A stretch of DNA of 64,000 nucleotides from Scortum barcoo (Eukaryota > Chordata > Actinopteri > Centrarchiformes > Terapontidae): positions 17,630,643 to 17,694,642 of the forward strand of contig CM041531.1 of the NCBI GenBank assembly GCA_023238725.1, in the 5' to 3' direction. This document shows, in pieces, positions 27,513 through 38,880 of this stretch (position 1 is the stretch's first letter; every line of letters begins with the position of its first letter). The translations under genes and the position numbers were made by a program. The notes under the pieces are model-generated. The model was not told the origin of the DNA. It worked only from the letters and a program-made list of their open reading frames with translations, and ran no database searches.

Positions 27513-28690
27513 AGTACCCACTGATGTTGCACTTAGTTACAGATGGACAACAAGAGGTAATGTTTTTCCACAGTGGGTAAACATACCTTTGTGTTTGTGG
27601 CAGTGGCTGAAGAGCAACTACATGACCCATACAGTATTTTGTTTCAAGGTGTATACAACTCTGTGACATTTCTGAAAGCACATTGTGTAGGTTTTTCCTC
27701 CTGCTCTGCTGGAAACTCCCAGGGTTCACTGCATTGCGTGCGACACCTCTTGTTTTTGAGAGCGAAAGGTTTCCGGTTCTTTAGTGTGTTTTGATAAGGG
27801 CTCTGTGACGATGTGAATATGTTTACAAAATGCTGACCACTGTGAGTCTATCTATGACCTCTGACCTTGTGACCAGTCAGAGCAGCAGAGACACAGTTCC
27901 TGTTTCCTCCTTTAGATCGCATGCAAAGTCTGATCCCGACCCTGTGACCTGGAACACCACTCAGCCTAAAGCTGTCTGCCAGCCCAGATCAGGCATTCAT
28001 CCGCTCCCCCAGTTGATGTCAATGTATATTGTCTTTCAATTTAATGCTGTTTTTTTTTTTTGTTGTTTTTTTTTACTTGAATGGGTGGTTTGTCTACTAA
28101 TGGTTGTGGTATGTTTCACTGAAAAAGGTGAGATTTCATGGTATCTATATTTGTATTTATTTTTGGACTATGTCTCAGGAATAATGAATGAAAAATCTTG
28201 TTTGCATTTACATCACACCTGGTAGCACTCTTTCTGCACTGTTGGGTGTCTTGACTTTATAACTGCTGACACTAAAAATTAAAAGTAGTAGCAGACTCCC
28301 TGGATGATTAATTTTCTGTGTTTCTGAAGTCTTGCAGATTAGACAGGAATTTGAAGAACACATTCCAATGTCCAAAAACATCTCCTCCAGGGATTACGGA
28401 TAGTTAAGTGTAGTGAAACCTAATTATTAAACATTCTCTTTTTTGATACATCAGATTCTGCCAACGTCAGTGAAGTAACAACTTCAACCAACTTTGTCTC
28501 TTTTAGTCAGATTGTTTTCATGTTAAAACCTCAGATCATCAAAATGTCAGCTTAACAGGAACAAAGAAAATCTTATTTTGGCAGCTATTGACTTGCAGGT
28601 ATATACCTATGCAGCTTTTTTTTAAGAGTTCTTAAGTCTGTGTGTCATGAACCTTCCAACTGCAATAAATACATACTTCAAGTAAAACTG
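27513..28690 (+). other. edc3: edc3 3' UTR (end uncertain)
   Basis: Noncoding AT-rich sequence after the stop codon. AATAAA hexamers lie at 27508-27513 (overlapping the stop codon itself), 28664-28669 and 28974-28979. The middle one is taken as the likely main signal, but none has a clear downstream GU element that settles the choice. The frame at 27830-28225 has no recognisable protein character. Confidence 0.4.
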
Positions 28691-30567
28691 TAGTCACAAG
28701 ATATAAATGACAGATTGACAGAATTTGCAGGGTTCTCACTTCCTTTCCTCACTCAATCCTTTATTGTACTTCAACAAATGCCAGTCTCTGAACACATTTG
28801 TGTTTACAGTCCTTTTTGTAATGTGTGTTAAAGCGATGATGAATTTTAGTTGAAGCAATGGCCCTGACAGCTACAAATAGTAAGAAAGAATCAAGGAATT
28901 TTCCATTGACAATTGAAGCTAATCAGTTCATCCTCCTATAAAGTTCCAAATAGGAGAGATGAATATTAATGTCAATAAAATATTTAAAATTCACACAACA
29001 CAGGCAGTTTAAGATACTGGAGCCTCTTCCTGTGCTTTTCTCAGAACCACAACTCTTGTCCATGCAGTAATAATGGAAAACTTTGCAACTTTATATCTTA
29101 GTTTTCAGGAGTACAGGCACTTCTGAAAAATCTTGAAAATATTTTGTACTGAGGTTTTGGCTAATTGGCAACTTTCTTGGTTATTGCTGCTGCTGTTGTG
29201 AGTGCAAAGTAACTATTTGTAAGCCTGTAACATATGAAGCAGACGAAAAAAGTAATGAAAAAAACGTGTCTTTGAACGTGTCTTAAGGTGTACATGTGAA
29301 AATGCCAGGCAGAGCATTTGAAGCTGCAAAAAAATATCTCATTGATAAACACTCAGCCCAGATGTTCTGAAAAACGCAGATGCCAAGATGATGTTGCGTG
29401 CTGGTTTGTACACTAATGGAATTAAAAATCTTGCAAACATTGTGTGTATACTGTGCTGGATCAGGGTCATGTTCACAGAGAAAATACTACACACATCGCA
29501 CTACATAATTACTACCCACTACAGTACTTTTGAGACATTGTAAATGGGTATTTACATTTAATGCTATCACATGCTTCATCTCCACAAATTTAAATCAGAA
29601 ATACTCTACTTGGTATAACTGTTGACAGTCAATTACTAGGCATCACTTTGAATATTAGGATTTGAAATGCAAAACATTTGATCAGTTTATAAAATGATGT
29701 CATTCAACTACCCAGTAAAGGCAGAAAACTTGCTCCTTTTCAACCAGCCAGAATATTCAAATTTCACCCGCACATTAACCTCAGGAAGTTATCCAGTAAT
29801 AGAACACTCTGAAAGAGGCTATTCTGTGTAGTGAGTCACATGATACTTTATAATATTTACTATTATAAGGCTACTTGTAATAGTCTAAAAATGAATGTTT
29901 GATCACTGCAATTAAAGTGATACAGATTATAATGGACCCTTTTTACAGCAGACATTTTGACTTGTCATAGAGGGAGAATCACAGATGTTATTATAACACA
30001 GATGGTGGCTGTGTTTTATTCAAGTGTCCCATTATGCTCTGAGTCAGCCTGCACAACATCAGGACCCTGAAACTTTTTTATTTAATTCATTTAGTTTGGT
30101 TTAACATAATAGAAAGATTGCCATCATTTCAAACTACACACACTTGACTTTAAGGCCTGATGTGTGGAGTTTCATGTCCTCCAGTTTGTAAAATTTGTGA
30201 AAGCCTCTGTGAGTTTTGGGGGCCCTGTGCTCATGTATATGTGGCCCCAATACACCTGACAGCAAAGCTTCTATTTCTGATTTGGTATATGTGTTTTGAA
30301 CAGCAGACATTTTAATACATCATATCTTACAACTAGAATTGTAATCTATTACATTAATTACAACTGTATTTCACTCAGGCGTTCCACTCCCACAGCCATG
30401 CTGTGTTTGCTTACTGAACCAGCTCACAGGGATACTAAAACATCAGAGCCATCATTAATGTTATTAGTTACACCTGTTATTTTCCTGTGATGGTAAGCAT
30501 GCCTGCTGTGAAAATTCACAATAATTTCCAAATTTGCAGTTAATCAAATTACCACCAGCATGAAGTG
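28691..30567. other. AT-rich intergenic DNA, nothing recognised
   Basis: Between the likely end of edc3 and the repeat cluster. No exon-like frame, RNA gene, inverted repeat or microsatellite of note was seen on either strand. Confidence 0.5.
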
Positions 30568-31235
30568 TCTCATTTAGGTGTTGGTCCACCACGTGTCACC
30601 AGAACAGCTTTAGTGCTCCTTTAGCTTCAGTGCATTGATCCTACAAATCTGTGAACTCCAAAAACTTCCAAAAAATATTCCCTCGTTTGGTGTTTTGATG
30701 AAGGTGGTGGCGAGCTCTGTCCATAGGTGTTCAGCTGGGTTGAATGGCATGGTATATGGCATATGATTCATTCAGCACATCATTTTCATCCTCATCAAAC
30801 CATTCAGTGACCTCATGTCCTGTGGATAGAAGAAACCACTCCCATCAGGATAGAAATGTTTCATCATAAAGGAGAACAATGTGAACAACTTGGTTTTGAT
30901 TTGCAGTGCCCCCCCCCAAGAGGACACATGGACTGCAAATCATGCCAGGAAAATACTTCATCCGCCACCTCATTTATTCAAGTACATAATGTATTACTAT
31001 ACATTTTATATGGACGTTTTTGTATAAATTCTGCATTTACATAAACACTTGTTGTACACTATAATATACTGAATTGTGACAGTGCAGTATTGTTTAACAT
31101 TGACACAATTCTTGCTTATATCAATCAGTGCATAGTCAAAACATATGACTGTATGTGAAATAAATCTACATACGTATATGACCGATCCCTTAAGAGGACA
31201 AATGGACACAAACCATGTCATTAAACAGCCTCTGA
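30568..31235. repeat. degenerate interspersed repeat (family not named)
   Basis: The stretch beginning near GGTGTTGGTCCACCACGTG, then CATTTTCATCCTCATCAAAC and CCACTCCCATCAGGATAGAA, looks like a repeat common in teleost genomes, with deletions. A short motif recurs: AAGAGGACACATGGAC near 30920 and AAGAGGACAAATGGAC near 31191. No coding frame is left. I cannot assign the superfamily from memory. The LINE lies immediately to its right. Confidence 0.45.
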
Positions 31236-31259
31236 CCTATATGGAAGCATATGGTGCTG

Positions 31260-31271
31260 AATATATCACTT
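31260..31271. repeat. left target-site duplication of the LINE
   Basis: AATATATCACTT, repeated exactly at 34242-34253 on the other side of the inserted LINE. Twelve bases is a normal length for a LINE target duplication, although the AT-rich composition makes partial chance matching possible. Confidence 0.7.
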
Positions 31272-34190
31272 CATCTTCTTCATCCGCTTGGTCCAGGACC
31301 GGGTCGCGGAGGCGGAGGCAGCAGTCTGAGCAGAGATGCCCAGACTTCCCTCACCCTCACCCCAGACACTTCCTCCAGCTCTTCCGGGGGGACCCTGAGG
31401 CGTTCCCAGGCCAGCCGAGAGACATAGTCTCTCCAGCGTGTCCTGGGTCTTCCCTGAGGCCTCCTCCCGGTGGGACATGCCTGGAACACCTCCCTAGGGA
31501 GGCGTCCAGGGGGCATCCGAAACAGATGCCCAAGCCACCTCAGCTGACTCCTCTCGATGCATGAAGGAGCAGCGGCTCTACTCCGAGCTCCTCCCGAGTG
31601 ACCGAGCTTCTCACCCTATCTCTAAGGGAGCGCCCAGCCACCCTGCGGAGGAAACTCATTTCGGCCCAGGCTTGTACCGCGATCTTGTCTTTTCGGTCAT
31701 TACCCAAAGTTCATGACCATAGGTGAGGTGGGAAGCGTAGATTGACCCGGTAAATCGAGAGCTTCGCCTTTCGACTCAGCTCCTTCTTCACCACGACGGT
31801 CCGCATACACCGACCGCATAACTGCGGAGGCTGACGCTGCACCAATCCGCCTGTCAATCTCACGCTCCGATCTTTCCCTCACTCGTGAACAAGACCCCGA
31901 GATACTTGAACTCCTCCACTTGAGGCAGGACCTCTCCACCCACCTGGAGAGGGCACATGCCACCCTTTTCCGGTCGAGAACCATGGCCTCGGATTTGGAG
32001 GTGCTGATTCTCATCCCAGCCACCGCTTCACACTCGGCTGCAAACCGCTCCAGTACATGCTGAAGGTCCTGGCCTGATGAAGCCATCAGGACAACATCAT
32101 CCTGCAAAAAGCAGAGATGAAATCCTGTGGTTCCCAAACCGGACTCCCTCCGGCCCCTGGCCTGCTTGCTACGCCTAGAAATCCTGTCCATAAAGATTAT
32201 GAACAGGACCGGTGACAAAGGGCAAGCCCTGCCGGAGTCCAACATGCACTGGGAACAGGTCTGACTTACTGCCGGCAATGCGAACCAAGCTCCTGCTCCG
32301 GTCGTACAGAGACCGAACAGCCCTTAGCAAAGGGCCCCGGACCCCATACTCGCGGAGCACCCCCCACAGAATACCACGAGGGACACGGTCGAATGCCTTC
32401 TCCAGATCCACAAAGCACATGTGGACTGGTTGGGCAAACTCCCATAAACCCTCAAGCACCCTGTGGAGGGTATAGAGCTGGTCCAGTGTTCCACGACCAG
32501 GACGAAAACCGCATTGTTCCTCCTGAATCCGAGGGTCGACTATCGGCCGAATTCTCCTCTCCAGTACCCTGGCGTAGACCTTCCCGGGGAGGCTGAGAAG
32601 TGTGATCCCCCTGTAGTTGGAACACACTCTCCGGTCCCCCTTTTTAAAAAGAGGGACCACCACCCCAGTTTGCCACACCAGAGGCACTGTCCCCAACCTC
32701 CATGCAATGTTGCAAGAGGCGTGTCAGCCAAGACAGCCCCACAACATCCAGAGATTTGAGGTACTCAGGGCGGATCTCATCCACCCCCGGCGCCTTGCCA
32801 CTTGCCACCGAGGAGCTTACATGAACTACCTCAGTGACTTCGGCTTGGGTGATGGACGAGTCCACACTTCAGAGACCCCAGCCTCCGCTTCCTCATTGGA
32901 AGGCAAGTCGGTGGGATTGAGGAGATCCTCGAAGTATTTCTTCCACCGTCCGACAATGTCCCCAGTCGAGGTCAACAGCTCCCCACCTGCACTGTAAACA
33001 GTGTTGGCAGAGTACTGCTTCCCCCCTTCTGAGGCGCCGGACGGTTTGCCAGAATCTCTTCGAGGCCGACCGATAGTCCTCCTCCATGGCCCTCCCACCG
33101 AACTCCTCCCAGACCCTGAGTTTTTGCCTCCAGCACCGTCCGGGCTGCGGCTTGCTTGGCCTGCCGGTACCTGTCAACTGCGTCAGGAGTCCCACAGGCC
33201 AACATGGTCCGATAGGACTCCTTCTTCAGCCTGACGGCATCCTTACTTACTTCCGGTGTCCACCACCGGGTTCGGGGTTGCCGCCACGACAGGCACCAGA
33301 GACCTTGCGTCCACAACCTTCGAACCTGCCGCGTCGACAATGGAGGCAGAGAACATGGTCCACTCGGACTCAATGTCCCCAGCCTCCCTCGGAATCTGTG
33401 AGAAGCTCTTCCGGAGGTGGGAGTTGAAGACCTCCCTGACAGAGGGCTCGGCCAGACGTTCCCAACAGACCCTCCTGACAATACGTTTGGGTCTGCCAGG
33501 TCTGTCCAACTTCCTCCCCTGCCAGCGGATCCAACTCACCACCAGGTGGTGATCGGTTGACAACTCAGCCCCTCTCTTTACCCGAGTGTCCAAGACATAC
33601 GGCCGGAGATCAGATGAAACGACAACAAAGTCGATCATCGACCTCCGGACCTAGGGTGTCCTGGTGCCACGTGCACTGATGGACACCCTTATGCTTCGAA
33701 CATGGTGTTCGTTATGGACAAACTGTGACTAGCACAGAAGTCCAATAACAGAACACCGCTCGGGTTCAGATCGGGGAGGCCGTTCCTCCCGATCACGCCC
33801 CTCCAGGTATCACTGTTGTTGCCCACGTGAGCGTTGAAGTCCCCCAGTAGAACAATGGAGTCCCCAGTCGGAGCACTATCAAGTACCCCTCCCAGGGACT
33901 CCAAGAAGGCCGGGTACTCTGTACTGCTGTTCGGCCCGTAGGCACAAACAACAGCAAGAGACCTATCCCCAACCCGAAGGCGCAGGGAAGCGACCGACCC
34001 TCTCGTTCACCGGGGTGAACTCCAACACATGGGCGGCTGAGCTGAGGGAGCTATAAGCAAGCCCACACCAGCAGCTCGCCGCCGCTCACCCTCCCTGGGC
34101 AACTCCAGAGTAGTGGAGGGTCCAGCCCCTCTCAAGAAGCTGGGTTCCAGAGCCCAAGCTATGCGTGGAGGTGAGCCCGACTATCTCTAT
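31272..34190 (-). mobile_element. non-LTR retrotransposon (LINE), 5'-truncated and decayed
   Basis: GC-rich block on the minus strand, unlike its surroundings. Reading right to left come an apurinic-type endonuclease ([10 protein letters not shown] near 33840, STDHHLVVSW near 33550), a linker, a reverse transcriptase (VVPLFKKGDRRVCSNYRGIT, CGFRPGRGTLDQL, VDLEKAFDRVPR near 32400) and a C-terminal region ending near 31280 (GRRPQGRPRTRWRDYVSRLA). The order endonuclease-RT-3' end and the family look fit the jockey/CR1/L2/Rex1-like LINEs abundant in fish; the exact clade is not assigned. The left end is the 3' end (CGGATGAAGAAGATGAAG in sense), and the right end is a 5' truncation. Confidence 0.93.
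31700..33904 (-). pseudogene. broken LINE ORF (endonuclease-reverse transcriptase)
   Basis: The polyprotein is spread over several frames. Endonuclease pieces lie at 33689-33904 and 33243-33638, linker pieces around 32893-33481, and the RT is split between 32175-32696 and 31700-32278. The frame changes at least five times. At the RT catalytic box the sequence reads LQDDVVLMAS where active relatives have an aromatic-Ala-Asp-Asp motif, and the following conserved region has further shifts. It is therefore not active. A last in-frame piece of the C-terminus is at 31280-31516. Confidence 0.85.
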
Positions 34191-34197
34191 TATATCA

Positions 34198-34199
<2 letters not shown>

Positions 34200-34237
<38 letters not shown>
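34200..34237. repeat. (AT)n microsatellite at the LINE boundary
   Basis: About 19 AT units lying between the truncated 5' end of the LINE and the right copy of its target duplication. A second partial copy, TATATCACT, precedes it at 34191-34199. Confidence 0.95.
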
Positions 34238-34240
<3 letters not shown>

Positions 34241-34241
34241 T

Positions 34242-34253
34242 AATATATCACTT
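34242..34253. repeat. right target-site duplication of the LINE
   Basis: AATATATCACTT, identical to 31260-31271. It is separated from the recognisable LINE sequence by the AT microsatellite. Confidence 0.7.
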
Positions 34254-34379
34254 ATTCAGCTTTTTTCCTTTAATCTGCCCCCCCGTCTGAACATCCATCC
34301 TCTACCACCTCACACAGCACGGTGATACAGACAGACAGACAGACAGCTGAGGCTCAGTCAGTAACAAGTCGTCCATCAG

Positions 34380-34525
34380 GTGCTCGCCTCACCTGTTGGC
34401 CACACGGCTGTGCTCACACACCGCTCGCCCCTTGGCTGCGCTGCTCCCTCTGCGCATGCGCTTCCCATTTGAGGAGCGGAGACCATTTCCTTCAGCAGCA
34501 GCAGGCCTTTCAAACACACATAGAT

Positions 34526-34560
<35 letters not shown>

Positions 34561-34714
34561 TATGAGGACAGAGTACAGTCGACCGTCAAAGGAAAGCCAC
34601 GTTTGGGATTGTCTTATCTCTCCGCCGCCAAACCTGGATGCCCACCAGCCGCAGGAGACATCCTGATGGGCCTTCAGCGCTAATTTGCAGCCACATCTGC
34701 GGTGTCTTTTCGTG
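34380..34714 (+). promoter_or_regulatory. csk: candidate csk promoter and first (noncoding) exon
   Basis: CpG-containing patch with an NRF1-type palindrome TGCGCATGCGC at 34451-34461 and no TATA box, as in housekeeping promoters. It is followed by a strong donor (CGTG then GTGAGT at 34715). It lies between edc3 and the csk coding exons, with no other gene between, so it is the best candidate for the untranslated first exon of csk. The resulting first intron would be 23 kb. The link to csk is inferred from position alone; it could be the start of a noncoding transcript. Confidence 0.5.
34533..34560. repeat. (CA)n microsatellite
   Basis: About 14 CA units inside the candidate csk promoter/first-exon patch, between the NRF1-type site and the splice donor. 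A further CA run lies at 35368-35392. Confidence 0.95.
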
Positions 34715-35361
34715 GTGAGTCGCTCACAGCGCTCAGTCTCTTGTTTTGTCTCGTTGTGCTGCTGCATCGTTTTTTTTTTTTTTTAGCTTCGGGATAGCGC
34801 ACAGAGGGGATGTCATTGTCGGGCTGTACGCTGTCTTGTTGGTCCTCGCTTTACTTTCACACCCACCGTCGGCTTCAAAGTGTGATTAAATCACAGAGGC
34901 GGGTGTCCCCCTCCTCTCTGAGCCAAGCTAACAGTAAACCTGTTTGAGGGCGCTAGCGTTAGCCGCTAGGTGCTGCATCCATTATCGGACACTGTTTGTC
35001 CCTCTAACTTAACTCTGGATATGTTTTACCCCTCCTGTCTCTCCCTCTAAACATTCAGGAGGTTTGACAGCTAAACACAGACTAAACAGGGCTTGTGTTG
35101 CTCCTTCGTGTGTCCCATAATGCTGCTCTTGTTTGGGGGGGTTATTTTTGCGGCTGTGCCCAAAAACCTCCTAGTCACCCACCTCCCTCTCTCCCCTCTT
35201 TTCTCCCCCGGTGGGACGCCTCAGTCGCGGCTAACGCTTTGTGCTATTCACCTTTTTTTTTCTAGTGTTTCTGTATAAATATATACGTGTGTCGGTATGG
35301 TGTGGTCCTATACAGTGTGTGTGTGTGGTGGGTCCCCCCCTCAGATAAAGCAGAGAGTCAG

Positions 35362-35393
<32 letters not shown>

Positions 35394-38300
35394 AGCATGC
35401 AGCATTGTGTTGCAGGCGGATGCGTCGTTTTGGATGTGTGTAAAAATATCGTGTGTGTGTATCCTCGCAGGAATAACCGTGTGCACATCAAACAAGCGCT
35501 GATGCTGTGCTCTGCCCAGTTGCAGGAAAAGCCTGTCCACTACATGTCCGATAATGGGCTCAATTTAAGCCTTCTCCTCCTCCGTGCTGCACTAAGTTAA
35601 AGGACTGGAGCTGAGGTTCACCCCCTAAATCAGGCTTAACAATGACCTGCTGATTTTATATTTATATGATATATCTGCCGTTGTTACACTGTTATGCATT
35701 TCTCTCGGTTTCAGGGGAATACACATCACTTTGGATACCTGTGGTGGAGGGACAGCTGACAGTTGTCCCGTTAATGATGACAGCAGATAAATGAAACAAA
35801 CAACAACAACACTGTTGTGATGATGCCGTTTATCTCACAGGGAAATAATGTTTCTCCTGCATGCCTTCACAGGGAGGTCAGGAAAAGCTATTGACCACCG
35901 TCTTGAGGCATAGGTGCTTGCTGACACGCAGGTTAAAGAGCATGAAATGCTTTAAAAGAAATGAAGAGCGGTATTGCTGAATGTCTATGGGATTTCATGC
36001 ATCAGACCAGCGCGAAGCCCGCTGTCTCCACAGCTCTGTTAGTTTGTTCCTCACTCACAGCAATTCAAGGTAACCGTCTGACTGAAATGTTGAAGTGTAC
36101 ATACCTTTGCAAGCTGTGGCACGACTGACAAAGGCGATGTGCTGTCTGTAGTGTGTTTTTGTTGTACATGTTCTTTAGGTGAAGACGGCCTGAGCGCTGG
36201 GCTTCATAACGCGCCTTATCACTCGCAATCTCACTACTAAGTTTGTTTCAGGGAACAGATTGTATGATTAGCGAATTATCTCAATGTCTGCACTTCTTAT
36301 CAGACATGTTGCTGCTCAGAATCTAAAATATCACCCCACCCCCGGGATCTTGTCGCCTATTTTGATAACTGATTGCTTACAGTCAGTTTGGGGCTGACCA
36401 GCAATTAGATTTTGCATCATAATCCGGACAGAGACATCGGCAAGTGGGCCATCTGATGGGATAGATAATTAAACTGAATTATCTGATCATTTCTGTGCCC
36501 ACCTGTTTTAACAGTCATCCTGGTTATGATGAGTGCAGGGTGCTGATGAAGCAGCGTGATGGCTTTGAGTTTTCTGTTAGAGAAATCTGTTACCAAGATT
36601 GGTCAGAGCGAGGTGGGGGTGTGAGGGCTTGGCATTCATTATCCCCAGAGGAACCTCGTGAACCAGACTGCAACATGTTAGGAATCCATATGCTGTGTCT
36701 GTCAGGGATAACCTACTGCCCGTATGTTAGGACATCCAACACAGTGCCTGCGGGGTCTGTGCCGAGAGAAGTTGCCATTTTTCTTCTTTTTTTTTGGTTT
36801 ATTTTTGGTGCAAGACTTGGAGTCATTTCTGTGTTGCAAAATTTGAAGCACAAAGTGTTTTTATTCCAGCACACTGTGTAATGTACCAGCCCTCTAAACA
36901 CAGCGTGACTCAGCCCTGGTCTCAGTAGTGAGACTGTACAGCTCTCCATCTGCGAAGTCAGACCCATCCAGTAAGGTGGCAGAAGTCTTGCAGATTAAAT
37001 CTTCGACCGCCCTTCAAGTTCTTCCCATTCCTATCTCCTCTCTGTCAATAGCTCCCTCCTCATCTCACTGACTGACTGATGGCTGGATTGGAGTAGTCTT
37101 AATCGAGGTGCAGCTTGACAAGGACTGGAGGTGACGGGACATGTCTGCAAGTCCAGCTGCATGTTGGCTCTGTTCTTTTTAACCATGAGTTATGAGGTGG
37201 ATGAAAAAAACGCTGTGTAGTCGATCCTTAAAGCTGCGAGGAGCTGAGCTGTGTTACTGTCTTATGTTAAGCTCTGAGCCTGGCTTATGTGCTCAGCAGG
37301 GAAGTAATAGCTCCTCTGTCTGTACACCGACCATCTCATCGCACATCTGAAGCCTGTCCAAGGCCCCGCTGACCTCAACACAATAACCGCGTTTAGTTTG
37401 TTTTTCCAGCCTCTTCTCTTCGATGTCCACTGTCTCTTTAATCAGCAAGTGCAATGACAGAGGAGGGATTTATTGTGGTGACTTTGGTGCAGAGCTTAAC
37501 AGTATACTGACACTCATGAGCTGCAACAGGACATCACAGATGGTGCAAGACACTCCTCACAGCAGGCTGGATCACTCTACATAGACGCATTCAACAGCAT
37601 TTACCTCATGGCTGTCTGCCTTTCAGCAAAGTAGGTTGGTAGCTGTAAAATGAAGTACATTGTCAGGAAGTGCATGAGTCTTTATACCCATACACAGTAC
37701 ATACCATGATGTATTTTACTGTGTCTGATAAGGTGTGAGTAATGCTGGTTTATTGTAGACATTGCAGGATGCAAAGTGGTGAGCAGTGCAATGGTCCATT
37801 TATTTAGGAAGAGTGATAGAAAGTGAAACGGGAAGCACATCTGCTGTGCACCTGCAGCGCTTCCTCTTTTTAAACTTTATTAGAGACAGAATAGGTGTGT
37901 CATATCACAGTACTGTTCACAGTGTAAGCAGATGACTTGCCGTTTTTAGCTTGGCTTAGCTTCACTATAGGTTGGCTGAGTTGGAAAAGTTGGACCATCA
38001 GTAAAATCAAAATGCGGTAAAGTATACTGGAAACTGACTTGTTGAATGAATGTAGACCTACATGAAGTTTGACTAAAACATCCACAAATCTTCCTCTCCA
38101 CTGCAGAGATGAAAACATCAGATCAGTGTGGAGTAATGAGGAGACTGTAACCCTCTTCAAAGTATTAACATTGGAGATGTATTGGGACCAGTTAAGGTTT
38201 AAATACTTTTGCTTAATAAAATGACTTAACTGATTGATCCACTTTCAAGGTAGTTGCAGGTAAATGTTTCAGCTAATCCATGAGTCAGCTAAGTATTTCA

Positions 38301-38640
38301 GACTGCCATTTCAACACTGTGATTAGGTTATTTTTCTTTGCCTTGGCAATCTTTTAGTATCTTACAGAGTGATGTGAGTGTTGCCTAGTGAAGCATTATA
38401 GATTAAGTCAATTATAATGATATTATTTCATAAACATATAATGGAAGCGTTTTTTTTTTCTTTAACTACACTGAAGAGAAACCACCGTTTTCAGTACCAC
38501 AGCAGTACGTCAAGCTATTACATTTTGTAATTATATGAAATGGACTAAAGGTGCTATATAAACCTATGAAAACATATTTAATATTTTAATATTTAAATAA
38601 ATATTTTTGTTCTCACTGCTGTGTCATTATCTTCTCTGTT

Positions 38641-38880
38641 CAGTACCTGCTGAGCTGTGATGTAGGCAGCCCCCCTTGTGCCCTCCTTCGTAGTGATCAT
38701 GCTGGCCAGTAGAATAGTGGCATTGTGGCTGCCATCTTGCGCACAAACTCAGCGAGGCCTCTCCATCTGGGCAGCGGCCGGTCAGTCAGGCAGCTCCTTC
38801 AAGGCCTTCAGCCGCCACGCCTGCTGGCTAGCTGCACAATGTAGGCAATGAGCAGAGCTGCAGGCCTGACACATGCCTCG
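38641..38880. other. GC-rich island with a 50-codon open frame in AT-rich intron
   Basis: The patch stands out sharply from AT-rich neighbours and follows a splice-acceptor-like TCTTCTCTGTTCAG. An ATG at 38699 opens a 50-residue frame, ending at 38851, with an Arg/Ser/Ala-rich, Asp/Glu-free composition like a transit peptide. GCCATCTTG (YY1-type) is also present. No donor of good quality follows, so neither exon nor enhancer status is established. Confidence 0.25.

Noticed and set aside
31145..31564. 139-residue + strand frame and other + strand frames through 33.5 kb
   Set aside because: They are antisense shadows of the minus-strand LINE.
36495..36881. 128-residue open frame in csk intron 1
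   Set aside because: Starts with GTG, shows no family resemblance, and has no splice or promoter context; probably chance.
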